DNA of 64,000 nt from Bremerella volcania. Its GTDB lineage: Bacteria > Planctomycetota > Planctomycetia > Pirellulales > Pirellulaceae. Positions 45,185-55,366 of this stretch are shown here, one piece after another (the first letter of the stretch is position 1; each line of letters starts with the position of its first letter). The translations under genes were made by a program, and so were the position numbers. The notes below the pieces were generated by a model. That model did no database searches and was not told the DNA's origin. It saw only the letters and a list, made by a program, of their open reading frames with translations. The stretch covers positions 5,518,001-5,582,000 of the forward strand of contig NZ_CP036289.1 in NCBI RefSeq assembly GCF_007748115.1, written 5' to 3'.

Positions 45185-45781
45185 ATTATTTCCGACCACA
45201 GCGACCCGCCGTCAACGGATTCCAGAGCCAGAAGCACCCCGGTACTCCCACTAGCCAGCAGCGAGATCGATGAGCGTTTCGTCTCGCTAATTGCACGGCA
45301 TCAATTACCGCTGACAGCCTTCTTGAGAACGATTGTTCGCACTTCCGCGGACGTTGACGACGTTTTGCAGGAAACCAATTTAGTCCTGTGGCGAAAACGA
45401 AACGAATACGATCCGACTCGTCCATTTGCAAGCTGGGCATGTCGGATTGCTCACTTGCAGGCACTCTCCTTCTTTAAGTCTCGAGGGCGAAAGTCGCACA
45501 TCCCACTCAGTGAGGAATTGATCGAAGACTTGGCAAGGCGCGCCGCGATGCAGATGGAACAGATTGACGAACGCGCGGAAGAGCTTCGTCGGTGCGTTGC
45601 CAAGTTGCCGGCCAATCAGAGGTCGATTCTTCAATCGCGTTATCAAAACAATGTTTCCATCAACGACATCGCCAAACGTCTGGGACGTCAACCTCAGGCC
45701 GTGGCAATGACACTCTACCGAATTCGAAAGTCACTGAAAGAATGTGTCGAACGGGCTCTTCGTATCGAGGTGCCAACATGA
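45185..45781 (+). CDS. ECF sigma factor, Rhodopirellula/Verrucomicrobium type, probable ATT start
   Basis: A sigma-70 family protein of about 198 residues. Region 2 reads RFVSLIARHQLPLTAFLRT then SADVDDVLQETNLVLWRKRNEYD and WACRIAHLQALSFF; region 4 reads LPANQRSILQSRYQNNVSINDIAKRLG. The first helix of region 2 lies upstream of any ATG or GTG: the frame runs open from 45161 and its only conventional-type start is a TTG at 45323 inside that helix. ATT codons at 45185 and 45188 follow GGGAG, so I take ATT as the initiator. It would direct RNA polymerase to its own module. Its stop overlaps the FecR-like gene (ATGA). Confidence 0.75.
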   Translation: MISDHSDPPSTDSRARSTPVLPLASSEIDERFVSLIARHQLPLTAFLRTIVRTSADVDDVLQETNLVLWRKRNEYDPTRPFASWACRIAHLQALSFFKSRGRKSHIPLSEELIEDLARRAAMQMEQIDERAEELRRCVAKLPANQRSILQSRYQNNVSINDIAKRLGRQPQAVAMTLYRIRKSLKECVERALRIEVPT

Positions 45782-47511
45782 GCGACCAAGTCTCTCCCGA
45801 AACTCGACTCGAATTTGAACGCCTTATCACTGGATTGCTTGGTGGGAATCTGAGTGAAGCCGAAGACGCAAGACTATCGCAAATCATTGAGCGTTCGACG
45901 GAACTGCGTCAGTTGTATGTCGACCAGATCGTGTCGGATACGCTACTCCAGTGGACGCAGATCGACTATTCGGATCCGCCGACTGAACCAGAGCCTGTCG
46001 AGGTCCATAACCAGATCATCGAGACGATTCAGGAACAAACACTGGTCCCATCCCAGCGGCGTCTTGAAAGCTGGCAAAGCGCGGGCTTGATATTAGCTGC
46101 TCTCTCCGCGACGGTACTTCTGGCCGTGTTCCTCTGGCCAGGTCGGCAAAAAGATCGACCAAATAACTTGGCTGTCGATGTACCCAATTCACCCACGATT
46201 GCGGCAATCCTTATCGATAGTGAAGATGCCATCCTGGCTGACTCTAATGGCGACTTGGAATATGGCATGCCCTTTCGAGAAGGCGAGCACCTCAAATTAG
46301 ACGCAGGATTGGTTCGTCTGGCATTCGAATGCGGCAGCGGTGTGACCTTACAGGGACCGGCCGAGTTAGAATTCCATTCCGCCTGGAAAGCGGTGCTGCA
46401 TCGAGGCAAACTGGCCGCGGTCGTTCCGGAAGAAGCTCGCGGATTTACCATTTTTACGCCCGACATGAAAATCGTAGACCTTGGCACCAAGTTTGGGGCT
46501 GAGGTCGATGCGACCGGTCAAGCGAGTGTCCAGGTGTATGAAGGCGAAGTCACCGTCCAATCACGTAAGGCTCCTGAGTCCGACAAAGCCCTACTGCTTA
46601 GCGCAAAAGCAACTTCGCGTTACTCCCAGTCTCGAACAGATTTCACGGATATTTCTCTGGCCAGCGTCGATTCAAGCGACCGTGTCTCACTGCCATCGCT
46701 CGAACAGATTCAATTGGCTCGAAACGGCCAATATCCGCCGGCCATGCATACGATGCCCCTCTCGGAAGCTCTCTCGCGATTGGGGAAAATACCTGCTTCC
46801 GTCGAACAAGCTGTACCAGCGAAAGCTTGGTTGGTCGAAGACTTCTCTCCCTTCCAGCAAAATGAAACGGGCAAAGGTGTATTTCATCCTTGGATTGTCG
46901 ATGGAAAATTTGCTCGCGTCGCGATCTTGGATACTCCCTTACGTTGGCAGGGGATATCGGGAGATCCCTATGTCGTCGAGATGGATGGCCGTGATCCGGC
47001 ATTTCCATCCATCTGCAATCGGTTGGAAACACAACTGCCCACACCGCTGAACCAAGATTTCTGCTTCAGCTTCCTAGGACGATACCAGGGGCTCGATCCC
47101 GATGACTTCTTCGCCCTTTGGTTTGACAACCACTTGGGAAAGGGGATCAGTCACTCCACGAGACCCAATGCAGGCATTCGCTTTGGCGAGTACTTCGCAC
47201 GCCTAAAACTCGACCATCAGGATAATCGTCCAGTAACTGGGGACGATGTCCGGTTCTTTCTCGTGGGGCGCCTTCGCAAGTCAAGCATGTCGAAATTCAG
47301 TCAAATCGAACTGTGGATTAATCCCGATGTGCAGTCGATCGGGCCGCCTGATCTCGTCTATGAACTACCTCCAGGGCAAGGTGCTGAAGTCCTGTCGACG
47401 CTTGGATTTCGTATGGGCAAAGATACTGAGCCTCACGACAAGCTGTGGATTGATCGCCTCCTGATTGACTTCGACCTGACGAACGTATTGCAGGCGTCAC
47501 CAACCTCATAA
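45778..47511 (+). CDS. FecR-domain protein with LamG-like C-terminal domain (sigma partner)
   Basis: A 577-residue membrane protein coupled to the sigma gene. A cytoplasmic part (about residues 1-100) precedes a transmembrane helix (AGLILAALSATVLLAVFLW). A periplasmic FecR-type domain follows, with VRLAFECGSGVTLQGPAELEF, FTIFTPDMKIVDLGTKFG and ASVQVYEGEVTVQ (about 180-270). The last about 225 residues (from AWLVEDFSPF) form a beta-rich domain with DDFFALWFDN and SQIELWINPD, which matches the N-terminal domain of the next gene's product. It is likely the cognate signal transducer or anti-sigma factor. The shared domain may sense the polymer on which the neighbouring enzymes act (inference). 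Confidence 0.85.
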   Translation: MSDQVSPETRLEFERLITGLLGGNLSEAEDARLSQIIERSTELRQLYVDQIVSDTLLQWTQIDYSDPPTEPEPVEVHNQIIETIQEQTLVPSQRRLESWQSAGLILAALSATVLLAVFLWPGRQKDRPNNLAVDVPNSPTIAAILIDSEDAILADSNGDLEYGMPFREGEHLKLDAGLVRLAFECGSGVTLQGPAELEFHSAWKAVLHRGKLAAVVPEEARGFTIFTPDMKIVDLGTKFGAEVDATGQASVQVYEGEVTVQSRKAPESDKALLLSAKATSRYSQSRTDFTDISLASVDSSDRVSLPSLEQIQLARNGQYPPAMHTMPLSEALSRLGKIPASVEQAVPAKAWLVEDFSPFQQNETGKGVFHPWIVDGKFARVAILDTPLRWQGISGDPYVVEMDGRDPAFPSICNRLETQLPTPLNQDFCFSFLGRYQGLDPDDFFALWFDNHLGKGISHSTRPNAGIRFGEYFARLKLDHQDNRPVTGDDVRFFLVGRLRKSSMSKFSQIELWINPDVQSIGPPDLVYELPPGQGAEVLSTLGFRMGKDTEPHDKLWIDRLLIDFDLTNVLQASPTS

Positions 47512-47555
47512 GCATCATTCGCATGGGCACTCCTCAAACAAAAGGTTGGGAATTA

Positions 47556-50500
47556 ATGAAGTGGATAGGTTCATTGCCGAAAACTCTTCTCGCTTGTTGC
47601 CTGGGCATCTGTGGCTGGGCGATGACGGCATCGGAGTCGTTTGCAGATCCTTTTCCGGTCGTCGCGGATCGTTTTGATCCTTCTGTCGAACTTTCCTCGG
47701 GAATCCCCGCAACGAAAGTATTGAACGGCTGGCGAGGTGGTTGGAAGCTTTCGAAACTATCGCCAGCATCGTACGATCCTACGGCAAATCTCCAATGGCC
47801 ATCGGTCTTGATTCGAGGAACAGGCTCGCGCAACAACCCACTTCGCCGACAGCTCGATCGTGTTTACGCGGAGGATGAGGTATTCGTCGGATTCCGTTTC
47901 GTCTATGAACCAGAAAAGGTTAACGGTAACCCTGATCCGGAATTCTTCGTGCTCTGGCTTGATCGTACCGAAGGAAGCGACCAGGCCGTTCATAACTCAG
48001 GGATACCCAATATTGGCGTCCATCTGGCAGACCGAGGCCCAAGCAAAGGACAGAATGTTTTTATGCTGCGTTTCGGTTCAAGCCAAACCGCTTGGAGCCA
48101 ACACAAACTCGAGCCTGGAAAGACTTATCGACTAATCGCCCGTCTATCCAAAGAAAAGCCGGGCGAGCGTAATGACTACACCCAGATGGAACTGTGGATC
48201 GATCCCGAAGAGGATTCTCGCAATGCTCCCAATCTTCAGATCAGCAAACAATCGGGACTGCATCAGTTCCACTGGGTTGGTTTCGCAACCGGCGTCAAGA
48301 CGGAACGCGAAGATCGTATCCGTGTAGGTGACCTGGTTTTGTCTTCCAGTTGGGATGAAGCCTACGCGTTTCTGCATGCCAATGGCCTGGCCACTCCAGG
48401 AAAACCGCCGAAGCCCACGGTTGTGTGGAATGAGACCGTCGATTTCAAACGCGATGTCTATCCACTTCTCAAACAGCGCTGCTTTGAATGTCACGCTGGC
48501 GAGTTTCCCGATTCTGGCTACCGACTTGATGTTCGAAGTGAATTACTTGGGCACAGCACAGGACACGCACTCGTTGTCCCAGGCAAAAGCCGAAACAATC
48601 CCTTGCTGCAAGCTCTCACGTCGAACTCTGATACTAAGCGGATGCCCCCAGAGGGAGAGCCTCTGTCAGAAAAGCAAATTGCACTGATCACTGCCTGGAT
48701 CGAACAAGGGCTCGACTGGGACGACAAGCTTCTTCCCGAACCCAAAGTCGAATCCGAACACTGGGCCTTTCAGCGGGTGGAACGACCTGAGGTTCCACAG
48801 GTCGATGGCTATGACACCAATCCGATCGATGCCTTTCTTGTAGCTCGTCAACGCGAATTAGGGCTTGTCCCATCCACGCCGGCAGATCGCCGAGTTCAAA
48901 TTCGCCGCCTGTATCTAAACGCACTTGGCCTTCCTCCCACGGAAGAAGAGACGAATGCTTTCCTTAAGGACCAATCTCCCGGAGCTTACGCCCGATTGGT
49001 CGACCAGGTTCTTGCATCTCCTCACGCTGGCGAAAGAACAGCCAGGATGTGGCTTGACCTCGTTCGCTGGGGCGAGAGCGAAGGGCATCAGCACGATATT
49101 CCCCGTCCCTTTGCGTGGCGATATCGAGATTATGTCATCAATAGCTTCAACAGCAACAAACCGTACGATCAATTCCTAAAAGAGCAACTCGCTGGTGACG
49201 AGCTTCCGACAGAAACGGATCAGGCCGTGATTGCGACCGGTTTTCTCGCGTCGGCCCGCATCAGCGGCAACCAAATGGACAAGGACCTGCAGCGGACGGA
49301 CGTCATGTTTGACATCGTCGATAACACGACGAGTGCCCTGCTGGGTCTGACCATGGAATGCGCCCAGTGTCATAACCACAAATTCGAACCCATCACGCAA
49401 AGAGACTATTACCGATTTCTAGCCTTTTTCTCTCGTGGTCAATTAGGAAACATACGTCTCCCGAACTCAGATACTCCATCGGCCCAGGAGATCTCTGAGT
49501 GGTTTTCCAAAGGCTCTTACAAATTTTATCTGCAAGAAGCAAAGAAACTGAAAATCGATCCAGCTGAGTATCCTGCTCATACCTGGGCATACTACTCGCC
49601 GGCCACCGGCAGGAAAGACCTCGAATACCTTGCGGTCGTAAACCGCTCTCCTCTGCCATACGTGCCTGATGTTTTGAAAGAGGCTGAGACTCATATTCTC
49701 GTTCGTGGTGATGTGAATAGCCCCGGATTGCGAGTCGAACCCGGCTGGCCGGCCGTCTTGGGCACGACTCCCTCGCAACTCACCCCCACACCGCGCCAAG
49801 CCCTATCGGATTGGCTGGGGAGTCGCGATAACCCACTGACAGCACGGGTATGGGTAAACCGACTATGGCAAATGTATTTCGGCCGCGGTATCGTGGCCAC
49901 CTCCAGTGATTTTGGAACGCATGGCTCTCTCCCAAGTCACCCTGAACTGCTCGATTGGCTAGCCGTGGAACTGATGGAGAACTCCTGGGATACCCGGCAC
50001 ATTCAACGGCTGATTCTGACATCGGATGTCTATCGCCAGAGTTCAGCGTTCAACGCCAGCAATGATGCAATCGACCCGGAGAACATTCACCTTTGGCGCT
50101 GGCCGCAACGACGTCTTCAGGCAGAGGCGATTCGCGATTCTCTTCTGGTTGTTACCGGTGAACTCAACCGGCAAGTTGGCGGTCCCAGTGTCGCACCTCA
50201 TCGAGACGAACAGGAACTTCGGCGAACGATCTACCTTTCGCAGAGGCGCAGTGAACTTCCGGATGTGATGCAAATGTTTGATGCTCCGGAAGCAATCCGT
50301 AGTTGTCCAGGTCGTGAAACATCGACGGTGGCCCTGCAGCCACTCTACCTACTCAATAATCCCTTCGTGGTGAAACGAGCGCAGAAGCTCGCCCAGCAGA
50401 TCACTGAGGTAGCAGGAGAAGATCCTCAACGTCAGATCGAACTTGCCTTTTCGCGAATCTTAGGGCGCACGCCTACCGAACCAGAAGTCGAACGCTGCCG

Positions 50501-50606
50501 AACTATGCTTCAAGTAGTCGACGGAGACCAAGACCTTCAGCAGCGCAAACTTGCACAGTTTCTTCACGCTCTGATGAACCTGAACGAGTTTGTCTACTTA
50601 CCTTAA
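47556..50606 (+). CDS. PSD1 / DUF1549 / DUF1553 planctomycete cytochrome protein
   Basis: A 1,016-residue exported protein with a leader ([21 protein letters not shown]). Residues about 30-275 are the LamG-like domain shared with the FecR-like protein ([23 protein letters not shown]). A Planctomycete cytochrome C domain follows, with RCFECHAG at about residue 309. A DUF1549 domain ([51 protein letters not shown]) and a C-terminal DUF1553 domain ([37 protein letters not shown]) complete it. The family is almost confined to planctomycetes and verrucomicrobia and is thought to act in polysaccharide oxidation. The ATG at 47556 has AAAGG upstream. Its stop shares a base with the next start. Confidence 0.9.
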   Translation: MKWIGSLPKTLLACCLGICGWAMTASESFADPFPVVADRFDPSVELSSGIPATKVLNGWRGGWKLSKLSPASYDPTANLQWPSVLIRGTGSRNNPLRRQLDRVYAEDEVFVGFRFVYEPEKVNGNPDPEFFVLWLDRTEGSDQAVHNSGIPNIGVHLADRGPSKGQNVFMLRFGSSQTAWSQHKLEPGKTYRLIARLSKEKPGERNDYTQMELWIDPEEDSRNAPNLQISKQSGLHQFHWVGFATGVKTEREDRIRVGDLVLSSSWDEAYAFLHANGLATPGKPPKPTVVWNETVDFKRDVYPLLKQRCFECHAGEFPDSGYRLDVRSELLGHSTGHALVVPGKSRNNPLLQALTSNSDTKRMPPEGEPLSEKQIALITAWIEQGLDWDDKLLPEPKVESEHWAFQRVERPEVPQVDGYDTNPIDAFLVARQRELGLVPSTPADRRVQIRRLYLNALGLPPTEEETNAFLKDQSPGAYARLVDQVLASPHAGERTARMWLDLVRWGESEGHQHDIPRPFAWRYRDYVINSFNSNKPYDQFLKEQLAGDELPTETDQAVIATGFLASARISGNQMDKDLQRTDVMFDIVDNTTSALLGLTMECAQCHNHKFEPITQRDYYRFLAFFSRGQLGNIRLPNSDTPSAQEISEWFSKGSYKFYLQEAKKLKIDPAEYPAHTWAYYSPATGRKDLEYLAVVNRSPLPYVPDVLKEAETHILVRGDVNSPGLRVEPGWPAVLGTTPSQLTPTPRQALSDWLGSRDNPLTARVWVNRLWQMYFGRGIVATSSDFGTHGSLPSHPELLDWLAVELMENSWDTRHIQRLILTSDVYRQSSAFNASNDAIDPENIHLWRWPQRRLQAEAIRDSLLVVTGELNRQVGGPSVAPHRDEQELRRTIYLSQRRSELPDVMQMFDAPEAIRSCPGRETSTVALQPLYLLNNPFVVKRAQKLAQQITEVAGEDPQRQIELAFSRILGRTPTEPEVERCRTMLQVVDGDQDLQQRKLAQFLHALMNLNEFVYLP

Positions 50607-52057
50607 TGCCATTGATCGAAAGCTTTTTTCCTGTGTTTGACATGTCCATGAATCGTCGTGCTCTGTTTCACACCGCTGGACTAGGTATCGGGGCCATGGC
50701 GCTAAACTGCCTGCTTAAGCAGGACCAAGTTTGGGGATCGCCTTCCAGCGTAAAGAACACGCAGATGCCACACTTCAAGCCGACCGCTAAATCGGTGATC
50801 TTCTTGTTCATGTCGGGAGGCCCCGGACACGTCGATACCTGGGACCCCAAACCACGACTCTCCAAGATGGATGGGGAATATGTGCCGGCAAGTATCGTCG
50901 CCAACGTTCCCAACATTCCGCGATCCGGCGTCCACTCCAAGCTGATGGCGTCGCCATTTCGTTTCAACAGGCATGGCCAGAGTGGCATCGAGGTTTCAGA
51001 CTTGATGCCGCATACGGCCAGACATGTCGACGACATCTGCGTCTTCCGCTCGCTGAACCATCGCATTCCGGTTCATGGTCCAGGCGAGTGCATTACGTTA
51101 ACCGGTTCGGGATTGGGAGATCGCCCAAGCATGGGAGCCTGGGTAACGTATGGATTGGGAAGTCCCGCCCAAAACCTGCCGGGGTTCGTGATGCTTTCCT
51201 CGAACGAGAACGGCCCAGCACCACAACGCCCCGGTTGGGCTTCAGGTTTTTTGCCTGCCCGATACCAGGGAACCGTTCTCGATGCCCAACAAGGCATTCC
51301 TTATTCCGAAATGCCCCAGCTCTATTCCGAGATCGACCGACGCCAGCAACTTGAATTCATCCACTGGATGAACCAGCAGCACTTGGAACAACAAGCACAG
51401 AACTCTGAACTTCAAGCTCGTATCGAGTCGTACGAACTCGGATTCCGCATGCAAATGGAAGCTCCGGATGTGCTCGACCTTTCTTCCGAATCAGCCGAAA
51501 CGCAACAGAACTATGGCATCCACGAAAAGGCGACTGCGGCCTTTGGACGACAATGCCTGTTAGCCAGACGGCTGGTAGAACAGGGAGTCCGTTTCATCCA
51601 GCTGCGCAATGGCGGCTGGGATGCCCATGGCTCGTTAAAGTCGAATCACATTGCTCGCTGTAAGGCTACCGATCAACCCGTCGCTGCCCTGTTAGACGAT
51701 CTAAAGCAGCGAGGCATGCTGGACGATACCCTTGTTGTTTGGGGCGGCGAATTCGGTCGAACCCCCACCACCGAAGGCACGCGAACAGGCGATGCCCGCG
51801 GTCGCGATCATTCACCTGCCGGCTACACCATGTGGTTGGCTGGAGGAGGGATCGAAGGCGGGCAGGTAATCGGGGCGACCGATGAGCTTGGTTTCGTTCC
51901 GGTAGAGCGTCCCCTGTCACCACACGATCTGCATGCCACCATTTTGCATACGCTCGGGATCGACCAGCATCAACTCATCTATCCACATAACAACCGCCAG
52001 GAAATCCCCACGGTCTTAGGCGGTGAAGTGATTCAAGAAGCACTGAAGTCGGGATAA
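50606..52057 (+). CDS. DUF1501 domain protein, Tat-exported
   Basis: A 483-residue protein; the ATG shares one base with the preceding TAA (TAATG), implying coupling. The leader has [20 protein letters not shown]; an ATG at 50642 would put it closer to the start. The DUF1501 (sulfatase-like fold) signature is [18 protein letters not shown] near residue 65. [59 protein letters not shown] and [16 protein letters not shown] follow, with conserved Asp/His residues that would bind metal. DUF1501 proteins travel with DUF1549/DUF1553 partners, and both probably act in the periplasm. The substrate is unknown. Confidence 0.92.
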   Translation: MPLIESFFPVFDMSMNRRALFHTAGLGIGAMALNCLLKQDQVWGSPSSVKNTQMPHFKPTAKSVIFLFMSGGPGHVDTWDPKPRLSKMDGEYVPASIVANVPNIPRSGVHSKLMASPFRFNRHGQSGIEVSDLMPHTARHVDDICVFRSLNHRIPVHGPGECITLTGSGLGDRPSMGAWVTYGLGSPAQNLPGFVMLSSNENGPAPQRPGWASGFLPARYQGTVLDAQQGIPYSEMPQLYSEIDRRQQLEFIHWMNQQHLEQQAQNSELQARIESYELGFRMQMEAPDVLDLSSESAETQQNYGIHEKATAAFGRQCLLARRLVEQGVRFIQLRNGGWDAHGSLKSNHIARCKATDQPVAALLDDLKQRGMLDDTLVVWGGEFGRTPTTEGTRTGDARGRDHSPAGYTMWLAGGGIEGGQVIGATDELGFVPVERPLSPHDLHATILHTLGIDQHQLIYPHNNRQEIPTVLGGEVIQEALKSG

Positions 52058-52137
52058 ATCCTCGACATTATTACTCATCCTTTTTTTGGGCCTACGGCCT
52101 GACATTGACCATCTTTCCTTTTCTGAGGTCATTCATT

Positions 52138-53118
52138 ATGTCAAGAAACAACGCACGAAAGTCGAAGCACCTAGGTTTCACTTTGGTGGAATTGCTGGTG
52201 GTGATTGCCATCATCGGAATTCTTATAGCACTGCTGCTTCCCGCGGTTCAACAGGCACGTGAGGCCGCCCGACGAATGAACTGCCAAGCCAATCTCAAAC
52301 AGATTGGCATCGCTCTGCACAACTACCACGATGTTTACAAGACATTTCCACCAGGCGGCTTCCGATACATGGGACCATCGCCATCCAGTACTAACGAAAA
52401 CACCGCCTTTGGCGCTACATCGCATAGCTTTCTAGTAACCATTCTGCCTCAGGTTGAGTTCTCGGCCATGGCCGATCAATTCAATTACATCCAAGGTTGG
52501 CGTGGAAAACCGAACCGGCGGGTGGTGACAACCGTTCCTCCTGTCTACCAGTGCCCCAGCGCTCCGCTAACCCACTCCGACCATACCGATGAAACGATCA
52601 TTGATAGCAGCGATGCCGTGATCGGCCCGATGTTCGCCGGTCATTACGTCGGCAACATGGGACCAGTTGGACCGGGCTACCAACTGTTCTGCAAGAAGTC
52701 CTCCGACAGTGGATCGGCTCCCAATTGCCAATCGTTCAATGAGGTCTCGAATCAAGGAGTGCTGGGTGCGAATAGTAAAATCGGCTTCCGCGATATTACC
52801 GATGGCACTTCCAACACGATCATGGTCGGCGAACTTTCCACGAACCAATATCCAACCGGAGCCGCTGCTCCCCGGGCATGGTCGCGCGGGTGCGCCGACC
52901 ACTCTTGCGGCATGAGCAAGAACGTCAAATTCGGCATCAACATTCAAGGCTTCGTGTCCGGAAACTTCAACAACATGAGTTTCAGCAGTATGCACCCCGG
53001 AGGTACACAACTGCTGATGGCCGATAGCAGCGTCCATTTCGTTTCCGAGAACATCGACATGGACATCTATCTGTCGACGGCCAGCAGGAACGGAAATGAA
53101 GTGGCGAGTCTCGATTAG
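52138..53118 (+). CDS. DUF1559 domain protein with type IV prepilin-like N-terminus
   Basis: A 326-residue protein. The prepilin signal [18 protein letters not shown] has Gly13 before the cleavage site and Glu at +5, followed by [16 protein letters not shown]. The DUF1559 core has [16 protein letters not shown] and [12 protein letters not shown]-like [16 protein letters not shown], and ends with [16 protein letters not shown]. It is the paralogue of the 8626-9540 product and is likewise followed by a small lipoprotein gene. The ATG at 52138 starts the signal; the frame runs back to 52105. It lies 80 bp after the DUF1501 gene, probably in the same transcript. Confidence 0.9.
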   Translation: MSRNNARKSKHLGFTLVELLVVIAIIGILIALLLPAVQQAREAARRMNCQANLKQIGIALHNYHDVYKTFPPGGFRYMGPSPSSTNENTAFGATSHSFLVTILPQVEFSAMADQFNYIQGWRGKPNRRVVTTVPPVYQCPSAPLTHSDHTDETIIDSSDAVIGPMFAGHYVGNMGPVGPGYQLFCKKSSDSGSAPNCQSFNEVSNQGVLGANSKIGFRDITDGTSNTIMVGELSTNQYPTGAAAPRAWSRGCADHSCGMSKNVKFGINIQGFVSGNFNNMSFSSMHPGGTQLLMADSSVHFVSENIDMDIYLSTASRNGNEVASLD

Positions 53119-53182
53119 TGGACACGTCCGCATCTCTATGGAATGCTTGGATTACTCTTCTCGATCTCGCAAGGACTACCAT

Positions 53183-53593
53183 ATGCGTCAGAAGACTCGC
53201 TACCATTTCACGTTTATGCCGCTGGCAATCATGCTGATACCTTTAGCCATAGGTTGCCAAAAGCAAGACGGGCCGATCCGCTACGACGTCTCCGGCACGG
53301 TGACCTATAAAGGGGCCCCCGTTCCTGGCGGGTCGGTCGTTTTCACGCCTGACAAACAGAAAGGGAATAGCGGTCCGCAAGGAACGGCACGTATCGTCGA
53401 TGGCCATTATGATACCGCTCGGAACGGACGAGGCACCGTGGGCGGCCCCCATCATGTCCACGTAATTGCCACCGAGGCAATGACGGCGGAAGCCGCCGAA
53501 CTACAAGGACCACTCGCCGAACATACCTTCGAACTCGACCTTCCCCAGGACGAGACAACGCAGGACCTGGAGATTCCCGCCAGTAGAAAATAA
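53183..53593 (+). CDS. Small lipoprotein with transthyretin-like fold, paired with DUF1559 gene
   Basis: A 136-residue protein with a lipoprotein signal (MPLAIMLIPLAIGCQKQ). The mature part starts YDVSGTVTYKGAPVPGGSVVFTP, closely matching the lipoprotein at 9630-10028, then GPQGTARIVDGHYDT and GGPHHVHVI. This is the beta-sandwich of planctomycete carboxypeptidase-regulatory-like lipoproteins. The two DUF1559-lipoprotein pairs in this window suggest that the two products act together, for instance as a minor pseudopilin and an envelope partner. It is the last gene of the sigma module, with no clear terminator after it. Confidence 0.82.
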   Translation: MRQKTRYHFTFMPLAIMLIPLAIGCQKQDGPIRYDVSGTVTYKGAPVPGGSVVFTPDKQKGNSGPQGTARIVDGHYDTARNGRGTVGGPHHVHVIATEAMTAEAAELQGPLAEHTFELDLPQDETTQDLEIPASRK

Positions 53594-54294
53594 AAGTCGC
53601 CAATTCCTCGCTGGCTGAGATGAAGTAAGCGGCTAAGGAAATGAACCTGAGCAAACGATGCGAGGCATTTGGCAGCATGCACGGGCCACATCTTCCTAGG
53701 TCAACTCAGCCATCACGAAAAAGTCGACCCAACGCCGTCAATTTGTCGCCAAAATGCTTTTTCAATTTTTGCCTCTGCATATTGAACCTAGAATGTGGCA
53801 TCCTACTCGATGCTTCATTTCTTGGGCAAAGTAAAGTCCCAGACTCATGGGGCTTTTCAATCAGTAGGTTCGACGAGCGGCTTCAGGCCATCGGGCTGAA
53901 TTGCTTGCGATAGCCGTCGAGCTGAATTACGGCTTGTCCAACTAGTCTCCGTTGCGAATCGCCCAAGTCACGTCGATTAAAACTGCCGACACATTGGTCA
54001 AATCCCTGGTAAGCAAAAACCATTGGCCAGAGTCTCTTTTCATGGCGATTGGCTCCAAGCAATTTCTCCCAGGCACAGAGGATGTCCTCCAGGCATCATT
54101 ATGATTTATATTTTCTCTTGGAAACCTGCTCACTGAAAATAGCTCAAACCAGAACAGAGATGCCCCCAGGCAACCGGTACTCGGTGGATCCCAGAAACAT
54201 CAAAATGCCCTGGGGAGCAAAGCTTTGAAAGTGAAGTAAGTAAAAATGCAGCGGTCAGCCTTTTTGTATGTCCTAGGCAATTGTGGAAGATAGC
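53594..54294. other. 700-bp gene-poor region
   Basis: I see no convincing gene. Open frames here have no family features. CCCCAGG at 54164-54170 can pair with CCTGGGG at 54209-54215 across 38 bases. The base composition is AT-richer than most of the window, as in the following DUF72 gene. GTGGAAGA near its end includes the ribosome-binding site of that gene. Confidence 0.4.
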
Positions 54295-55194
54295 ATGAAA
54301 TTTGGACAAGTTGACTATCCAGAGAAGGTCGATTTCATACTCCCGCCCGACCATCCTGGCACAGCGAAGGTTCTGAAAAATAGATCGTCTTCGCACGATC
54401 TTGAAGTCTATGTCGGATGTGCGAAGTGGAACAAAAAAGACCTCAAGAATTTCTATCCGAGAAAAACAAAAGACGAGTTGGCGTACTACGCAACGCAGTT
54501 CAATTGCATCGAGTTGAATGCCACGTTTTACCGTTTGTTCCCGCCTGCAGTGTTCTCAAAGTGGTACGAGACAGTCCCGGAGGGGTTCCGGTTCTTTCCC
54601 AAACTTGAACAAACCATCTCTCACTTCCGGCGACTGCAGGATGTTGAAGAAATCGTGGAACAGAACGTTGCTAACATGTCACACTTGCATGAAAAATTGG
54701 CGATGCCGTTCCTGCAATTGCACAATAATTTTGGACCGAAGAACTTCGACCGTGTTGTCGCATTTATCGAAAACTGGTCGTATGCAGCGCCGCTGGCGAT
54801 CGAGTTCCGCCATTCCGATTGGTACAACGACAAGGTGGTTTCAAGCGAACTTTACGATTTGCTTGAATCGCATGGGATGACGAATATTCTCGTCGATACC
54901 GCAGGTCGCCGTGATCTGATGCACATGCGTTTGACCACCCCGAATGCATTTATTCGCTGGGTAGGTGCGAACGATCCCAAATCAGATCGGTCACGGCTCG
55001 ATGACTGGGTAGAGCGAATCGCTCAATGGAAGAAGGCTGGTTTGCGGAAGCTATCTTTCTTCGTTCATCAAAATGACGAGCAGGAATCTCCCGCACTCGC
55101 CGCACATTTCATCAAGAAACTCAACTCAAAGATCGGAACAGCCTTACCAATTCCTAAGACTCTTGAGACGAAAGGACTTTTTGACGAATCTTGA
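54295..55194 (+). CDS. DUF72 domain protein
   Basis: A 299-residue protein with the DUF72 TIM-barrel pattern: VYVGCAKWNKKDLKNFYP, then FNCIELNATFYRLFPPAVFSKW, FRFFPKLEQTISHF, FLQLHNNFGPKNFDRVVAFI, LAIEFRHSDWYND and VHQNDEQESPALAAHFI. The biochemical role of DUF72 is not established. The ATG at 54295 has GGAAG upstream; a GTG at 54283 would add four residues. The gene is isolated, AT-richer than its neighbours, and follows a 700-bp gap, so acquisition by transfer is possible. Confidence 0.87.
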   Translation: MKFGQVDYPEKVDFILPPDHPGTAKVLKNRSSSHDLEVYVGCAKWNKKDLKNFYPRKTKDELAYYATQFNCIELNATFYRLFPPAVFSKWYETVPEGFRFFPKLEQTISHFRRLQDVEEIVEQNVANMSHLHEKLAMPFLQLHNNFGPKNFDRVVAFIENWSYAAPLAIEFRHSDWYNDKVVSSELYDLLESHGMTNILVDTAGRRDLMHMRLTTPNAFIRWVGANDPKSDRSRLDDWVERIAQWKKAGLRKLSFFVHQNDEQESPALAAHFIKKLNSKIGTALPIPKTLETKGLFDES

Positions 55195-55366
55195 TCACCT
55201 CGATAGCGTTTGAAGTTCGCGATGCACAGGGGAAACAACCATTAGCTTAACTTAGTGGACCCTGCCTCAAACACGATATTAGGCTTATGATCATGGAACG
55301 CTTAGCTCATTTTCACAAACCCAAAGAAAAAACCCACCTTGCCAAAACGGCCAAGGTGGGTCTGAG
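55195..55366. other. Region between DUF72 gene and tmRNA, including the tmRNA terminator
   Basis: About 170 bp, AT-rich, holding the minus-strand tmRNA terminator (separate entry). Nothing else is recognised. Confidence 0.4.
55326..55361 (-). terminator. Rho-independent terminator of ssrA
   Basis: On the minus strand ACCCACCTTG and CAAGGTGGGT form a 10-bp stem (plus coordinates 55332-55341 and 55352-55361) with a ten-base apical region, followed by a run of T (plus-strand A at 55326-55331). It begins six bases after the tmRNA 3' end. Confidence 0.85.

Noticed and set aside
53641-53913. A 90-codon frame in the gap before the DUF72 gene
   Set aside because: No ribosome-binding site, leader or family match; the composition is that of noncoding DNA.
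54164-54215. CCCCAGG/CCTGGGG inverted repeat as a terminator or attachment site
   Set aside because: The arms are only 7 bp with a 38-base gap, no U-tract follows and no integrase is encoded nearby.
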